NCBI RefSeq assembly: GCF_001422205.1
Contig: NZ_LMMJ01000008.1
Coordinates: 114,915 to 178,914, forward strand
Length of the DNA: 64,000 nucleotides
Source: Curtobacterium sp. Leaf261
Lineage (GTDB): Bacteria; Actinomycetota; Actinomycetes; Actinomycetales; Microbacteriaceae
Direction of reading: 5' to 3'
Shown here: positions 60,853 through 64,000 of the stretch, one piece after another
Layout of the letters: every line of letters starts with the position of its first letter
Position numbering within the stretch: the first letter of the stretch is position 1
Translations under genes and position numbers: made by a program
The notes under the pieces: generated by a model
Seen by the model: only the letters and a program-made list of their open reading frames with translations
Databases searched by the model: none
What the model was told of the DNA's origin: nothing

Positions 60853-61771
60853 TGAGCCACGCCGCTGCGATGTCCGCGAGCAGGTTCACCACGACGACCA
60901 CGACGATCGTGAAGAGCACGCAGCCCATCACCGCCGGGACGTCCCCCTGGAGTGCCGTGGAGACCGTCAGGTCGCCGACGCCCGGCAGCGCGAAGATCCG
61001 CTCGATGAGCACGACGCCTCCGAGCAGGCCGATCGTCTGGAGCCCGAGGATCGTCAGGCCCGGGCCCGCAGCGCTCCGCAGGACGTGCGCGAACACGATG
61101 CGGCGTTCGCTGATGCCACGGGAGCGGAGCGTGCGGACGAAGTCCTGCGCGAGGACGTCGGCCACCGCGCCGCGGAACTGCTGGGCAGCGCCGCCGACTG
61201 AACCGACCAGCACGGCCAGCACGGGGAGGGTCAGCGCACCGAGCCACCCCGTGACGCTCGTCGTCGGGGACACGTAGCCCGTCGCGGGCAGGAGCCGGAG
61301 CCCGATCGCGAGCGTCAGGACGAGCAGGATCGCGACGATGAAGCCGGGGACGGCCGAGCCGAGCACGCTGACGAACTGCAGCACCCGGTCGATCCATCCC
61401 CCGTAGACCGCCGCAGCGACCCCGACGAGGATGCTGATCACGGCCGTGAGCAGCAGGATGATGACGGCGAGGCTCGCCGTCACGGGAACCCTGGTCGCCA
61501 GCATCGACGTGATCGACTCCTGTGTGAAGTAGCTCCGGCCGAGCGAGCCGGTGAACAGGTCACCGAGCCAGTGCAGGTACTGGGTGACGACCGGCTGGTC
61601 GAGGCCCAGCTCGACCACCTTGGCGCGGACCGTCGCCTGCGTGGCCTCCTTGCCGAGGATCGCCCGGGCGATGCCGGGGCCGTTGCCGAACACGAGCATG
61701 TAGGTGCCCGCCGTCACGATGAACGTGAGGAACACGGCCGACACCAGCCGGCGTGCGATGAGCCTCAACAC
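60830..61771 (-). CDS. ABC transporter permease, DppB-like
   Basis: 313 residues from GTG 61771. Six helices; it begins MLRLIARRLVSAVFLTFIVTAGTYMLVFGNGPG and has the DppB loop LGLDQPVVTQYLHWLGDLFTGSLGRSYFTQESI. The coupling segment is DFVRTLRSRGISERRIVFAHVLRSAAGPGLTILGLQ. Forms the channel with the DppC half of the next product. Its stop is displaced from the dppC start by a 23-base duplication. Confidence 0.93.
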   Translation of the reverse strand: MLRLIARRLVSAVFLTFIVTAGTYMLVFGNGPGIARAILGKEATQATVRAKVVELGLDQPVVTQYLHWLGDLFTGSLGRSYFTQESITSMLATRVPVTASLAVIILLLTAVISILVGVAAAVYGGWIDRVLQFVSVLGSAVPGFIVAILLVLTLAIGLRLLPATGYVSPTTSVTGWLGALTLPVLAVLVGSVGGAAQQFRGAVADVLAQDFVRTLRSRGISERRIVFAHVLRSAAGPGLTILGLQTIGLLGGVVLIERIFALPGVGDLTVSTALQGDVPAVMGCVLFTIVVVVVVNLLADIAAAWLNPKARQA

Positions 61772-61859
61772 GCTCGGTCACCGTGCCGTGCCGCACTCCG
61801 CCGCGGATCCGGGTGCCGCACCGTCATCGGGTCCCGCACCGGCTTCGGGCGTCGCACCG

Positions 61860-63395
61860 TCATCGGAAGTCCCACAGGTTCGGGATCAGGTGGAACTGGT
61901 CCGTCTGCTTCGGGGCGATGTCCGAGCTCGTCAGGGCGAAGTAGCTGTTCACGTCCACCCACGGCGCGTACCACGCCTGATCGACCACGATCGCGTTGAT
62001 CGCTCTGAAGTTCGCGTCCGCCGCGCTGCCCTGCAGCGACTGCGCCTTGTCGAGCATCGGCTGGAGCGTGTCGTCGCTGGTCTGTCGCACGTTCCAGATC
62101 GAGTCCGGCTGCAGGGACTGCACCGTGTCGAACAGCGAGTCCGCGGTGCCGAGCTGGATCGGGAACATCGGGAAGTCGCCGCGGAGCACCTTGTCCTGCG
62201 CGGTCGGGCCGGAGATCGTGACCTGGTCGACGGTGATGTTCAGCAGCTTCAACTGCTGGACCACCATCGGGATCAGCTTGTTCCCGCTGCCGTCGTCACT
62301 CGCCTGGTTCGGGATCTGCACCGTGAAGCCGTCCGCGTACCCGGCCTCCTTCATGAGCGACTTGGCCTTCGCCACGTCGTAGGGATACTCGTCGTCGAGC
62401 TGCTTCTGGTACGCGGTCTCGTTCGGCGTGAAGATCTGCGTGGTGGGTGTCGCCTCGCCGTCGAACAGGCCCTTGGCGATCGCCTTCCGGTCGAACACCA
62501 TGTTGATCGCACGCCGCACGCGGACGTCGCCGAGGGCGGGGACGGTCGTGCCGGCGCGGTCCGCGATCGCGAGGCCGTTCCAGGCGGACAGGTGCGAGAG
62601 GACCTTGAGCCCGGCCGACGACGCCTCCGACGCGGTGGACTGGTCGATCGCCGCGCCCTGGATCTGGTTCGACCGGAGTGCGTTCAGGCGGGCGTTGACG
62701 TCCGGCATGACCTTGATGACGAGGTTCTGGTACGGGTAGTCCTTCGCGTCCCAGTAGTCCTTGCGCTTGGTGTACGTGTAGACCGAGCCGCTGGTCGTCT
62801 TCGATGCGACGAGCGTGTAGGGCCCGGAGCTGACGACGTCGGACCCGACGTTCTTGCTGTCGAGCTGCGTCGGACTCGCGACGATGCCGGGCGCGAAGCA
62901 CATGAAGGTCGGCAACTGGCCGGTGGACTGCGGCGCGGTGAGGACGACCGTCTTGTCGTCCGGTGCGGTGATCTTCATGTCCTTGATCCGGCCCGCGTCG
63001 CTGCCACCGCCCGTCTGCATGTGCTCGAGCGTCGCCTTGACGGCCGCGGCGTCGACGGGGGAGCCGTCGGAGAACTTCATGCCGGACCGGATCGTCATCG
63101 TGAGGACCTTGGCGTCGTCGCTCATCGAGAACTTGGACGCGGCCGAGGGGTGTACGTCGCCGTTCTGGTCACACTTGAGGAGCGTGTCGTACACGGCGTG
63201 CCATCGCCAGATGAGGTCGCCGGCGCTCGACTGCAGCGCCGGGTCGAGCGACGGCGGACGGCCGGAGACGGCGAGCGTCAGCGTGTCCTTGTCCGACGAG
63301 GCGCTCTGCCCACCCGACGAGCAGCCCGTGAGCGCGGCGGCCGACAGCACGGCCGTGGCGGCCGCGATCGCGATCCGCGTCTTCGTTCGTAGCAT
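61860..63395 (-). CDS. ABC substrate-binding lipoprotein, family 5
   Basis: 511 residues; ideal AAAGGAG seven bases before the ATG. Lipobox AALTGC, Cys at residue 25. Family-5 (oligopeptide-type) features are LTLAVSGRPPSLDPALQ, LTMTIRSGMKFSDGSPVDAAAVKATLEHM, YWDAKDYPYQNLVIKVMPDVNARLNALRSNQIQGAAID and VRRAINMVFDRKAIAKGLF. Family members bind peptides or, in plant-associated bacteria, oligosaccharides. The glycosidase downstream suggests a sugar ligand. First gene of the operon, with the operator upstream. Confidence 0.92.
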   Translation of the reverse strand: MLRTKTRIAIAAATAVLSAAALTGCSSGGQSASSDKDTLTLAVSGRPPSLDPALQSSAGDLIWRWHAVYDTLLKCDQNGDVHPSAASKFSMSDDAKVLTMTIRSGMKFSDGSPVDAAAVKATLEHMQTGGGSDAGRIKDMKITAPDDKTVVLTAPQSTGQLPTFMCFAPGIVASPTQLDSKNVGSDVVSSGPYTLVASKTTSGSVYTYTKRKDYWDAKDYPYQNLVIKVMPDVNARLNALRSNQIQGAAIDQSTASEASSAGLKVLSHLSAWNGLAIADRAGTTVPALGDVRVRRAINMVFDRKAIAKGLFDGEATPTTQIFTPNETAYQKQLDDEYPYDVAKAKSLMKEAGYADGFTVQIPNQASDDGSGNKLIPMVVQQLKLLNITVDQVTISGPTAQDKVLRGDFPMFPIQLGTADSLFDTVQSLQPDSIWNVRQTSDDTLQPMLDKAQSLQGSAADANFRAINAIVVDQAWYAPWVDVNSYFALTSSDIAPKQTDQFHLIPNLWDFR

Positions 63396-63475
63396 GGTGA
63401 CTCCTTTGTCGACGTCGTCGAAGGAGCGCGCGTGAACGCGACGTCATCGTCGACGAGGGGTATCTGCGACCGATT

Positions 63476-63523
63476 TTTTAATCGATTAAAAGTGAGGATG
63501 CACCTCACGGACGGCGCTGTCAA
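63476..63523 (-). promoter_or_regulatory. Promoter and LacI-type operator of the sugar-uptake operon
   Basis: Minus strand: -35 TTGACA (63523-63518), 17-base spacer, -10 CATCCT (63500-63495). The perfect 16-base palindrome TTTTAATCGATTAAAA (63491-63476) lies over the expected transcription start. It is the only strongly AT-rich stretch nearby and a good operator for the divergently encoded LacI protein. Confidence 0.8.
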
Positions 63524-63587
63524 GACCCCGCTCGGCACCGCGTGCAGTGCGGCAACGCGGAACGTCGAAGCGTGCTTGACTTGCCGA

Positions 63588-64000
63588 ATGGCGGGTATCC
63601 AGGACCTCGGACTCGCAGCCGTCGCGCAGCTCGCCGGGGTCTCGACGGCCACCGTGTCGAACACCATCAACCGCCCGGAGATGGTGACGGCCCGCACCCG
63701 CGGCAAGGTCGAGGCGGCGATCCGGGAACTCGACTTCGTCCCGAACCGCGCGGCAGCGGCGCTCCGGACCGGGTTCAGCCGGCTCTTCGGCCTCGTCATC
63801 CCGGACGTGGTGAACCCGTTCTACGCGAGCATCGTCGACGCGGTCTCCGACGCCGCGGACCGTGACGGCTACTCGCTCGCGCTCTGCGTCAGCCACGACG
63901 ACCCGGCCAAGGAGCTCCGCCAGCTCGACACGCTCGCCCAGCAGCGGGCGGCCGGTGCCCTCGTGGTGCCCTTGACCGCAGACTCGTCGCGCCTCTCGAC
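63588..64000 (+). CDS. LacI-family transcriptional regulator, N-terminal part
   Basis: 137 codons are visible before the window ends; no stop. The ATG at 63588 begins AGIQDLGLAAVAQLAGVSTATVSNTINRPEMVTARTRGKVEAAIRELDFVPNRAAAALRTG, the LacI HTH and hinge helix. The start of the periplasmic-binding-like effector domain follows (FGLVIPDVVNPFYASIVDAV). It is divergent from the ABC operon and is its likely repressor, responding to a sugar. It starts 192 bases from the operon ATG. Confidence 0.93.
   Translation, partial: MAGIQDLGLAAVAQLAGVSTATVSNTINRPEMVTARTRGKVEAAIRELDFVPNRAAAALRTGFSRLFGLVIPDVVNPFYASIVDAVSDAADRDGYSLALCVSHDDPAKELRQLDTLAQQRAAGALVVPLTADSSRLS

Overview
The window is a very GC-rich, densely coded bacterial chromosome segment. 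It has frequent GTG and TTG starts, many 4-base start/stop overlaps and many promoters that place transcription start on the start codon. Together with the gene content (MEP-pathway IspE, a dppC-dppD fusion, GH25 lysozyme, DUF2254, ABC-F, an uncoupled cytochrome aa3 subunit I) this suggests an actinobacterium of the Microbacteriaceae. A Curtobacterium-like plant-associated species is my best guess; that placement is inference. No prophage, insertion sequence, rRNA or CRISPR array is visible. The only RNA gene I can support is one tRNA-Gln.

Layout. (1) 1-21.7 kb is a molybdenum superlocus. It holds a MoeB-rhodanese fusion, a Mop-domain DNA-binding protein and modABC (2.2-6.6 kb), moaA and moaD (7.3-8.8 kb), a cytochrome b/sulfite-oxidase-type Mo enzyme with a membrane partner (10.4-12.3 kb), and moeA-moaC-mog-moaE (18.9-21.7 kb). 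Interleaved are an ispE fragment, two polytopic glycosyltransferases, a GNAT enzyme, a secreted GH25 lysozyme with a lectin tail, and two minus-strand runs: MTA phosphorylase-epimerase, and GT2-DUF2064-methyltransferase. (2) 21.8-25.7 kb holds three singly promoted genes: amine oxidase, PLDc_N membrane protein and ABC-F ATPase. (3) 25.7-31.5 kb is a four-carbon acid-sugar (tetronate) catabolic locus: kinase, PdxA2-type dehydrogenase, lactonase-like amidohydrolase, GntR regulator and MFS transporter, with two matching operator-promoters. (4) 31.5-37.3 kb holds repeats, a MarR pair, tRNA-Gln with a duplicated 3' end, a lipoprotein sulfatase, and an osmoprotectant-type ABC transporter lacking its ATPase and bracketed by two copies of one hairpin element. 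(5) 37.3-47 kb holds envelope and transport genes: DUF2254, a NhaD/CitM-type transporter with a CBS protein, ctaD, DUF1801, an L,D-transpeptidase, an Ig-like secreted protein and a UMF1-type MFS. (6) 47.1-52.5 kb is housekeeping: pgi, glmU, prs and a PrmC-related methyltransferase. (7) 52.5-64 kb is a sugar-scavenging locus controlled by a LacI regulator: substrate-binding protein, permease, permease-ATPase fusion, ATPase, GH106-like glycosidase of about 1,300 residues and fucose-isomerase-like protein.

Two features run through the window. One is a family of 40-60 bp perfect or near-perfect hairpins (arm GGACTGGAGGsACGGTG) sitting just after stop codons, together with other small palindromic repeats. 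The other is a repeated promoter layout of a TAnnnT-like -10 hexamer, six bases, then the start codon, which implies leaderless mRNAs.
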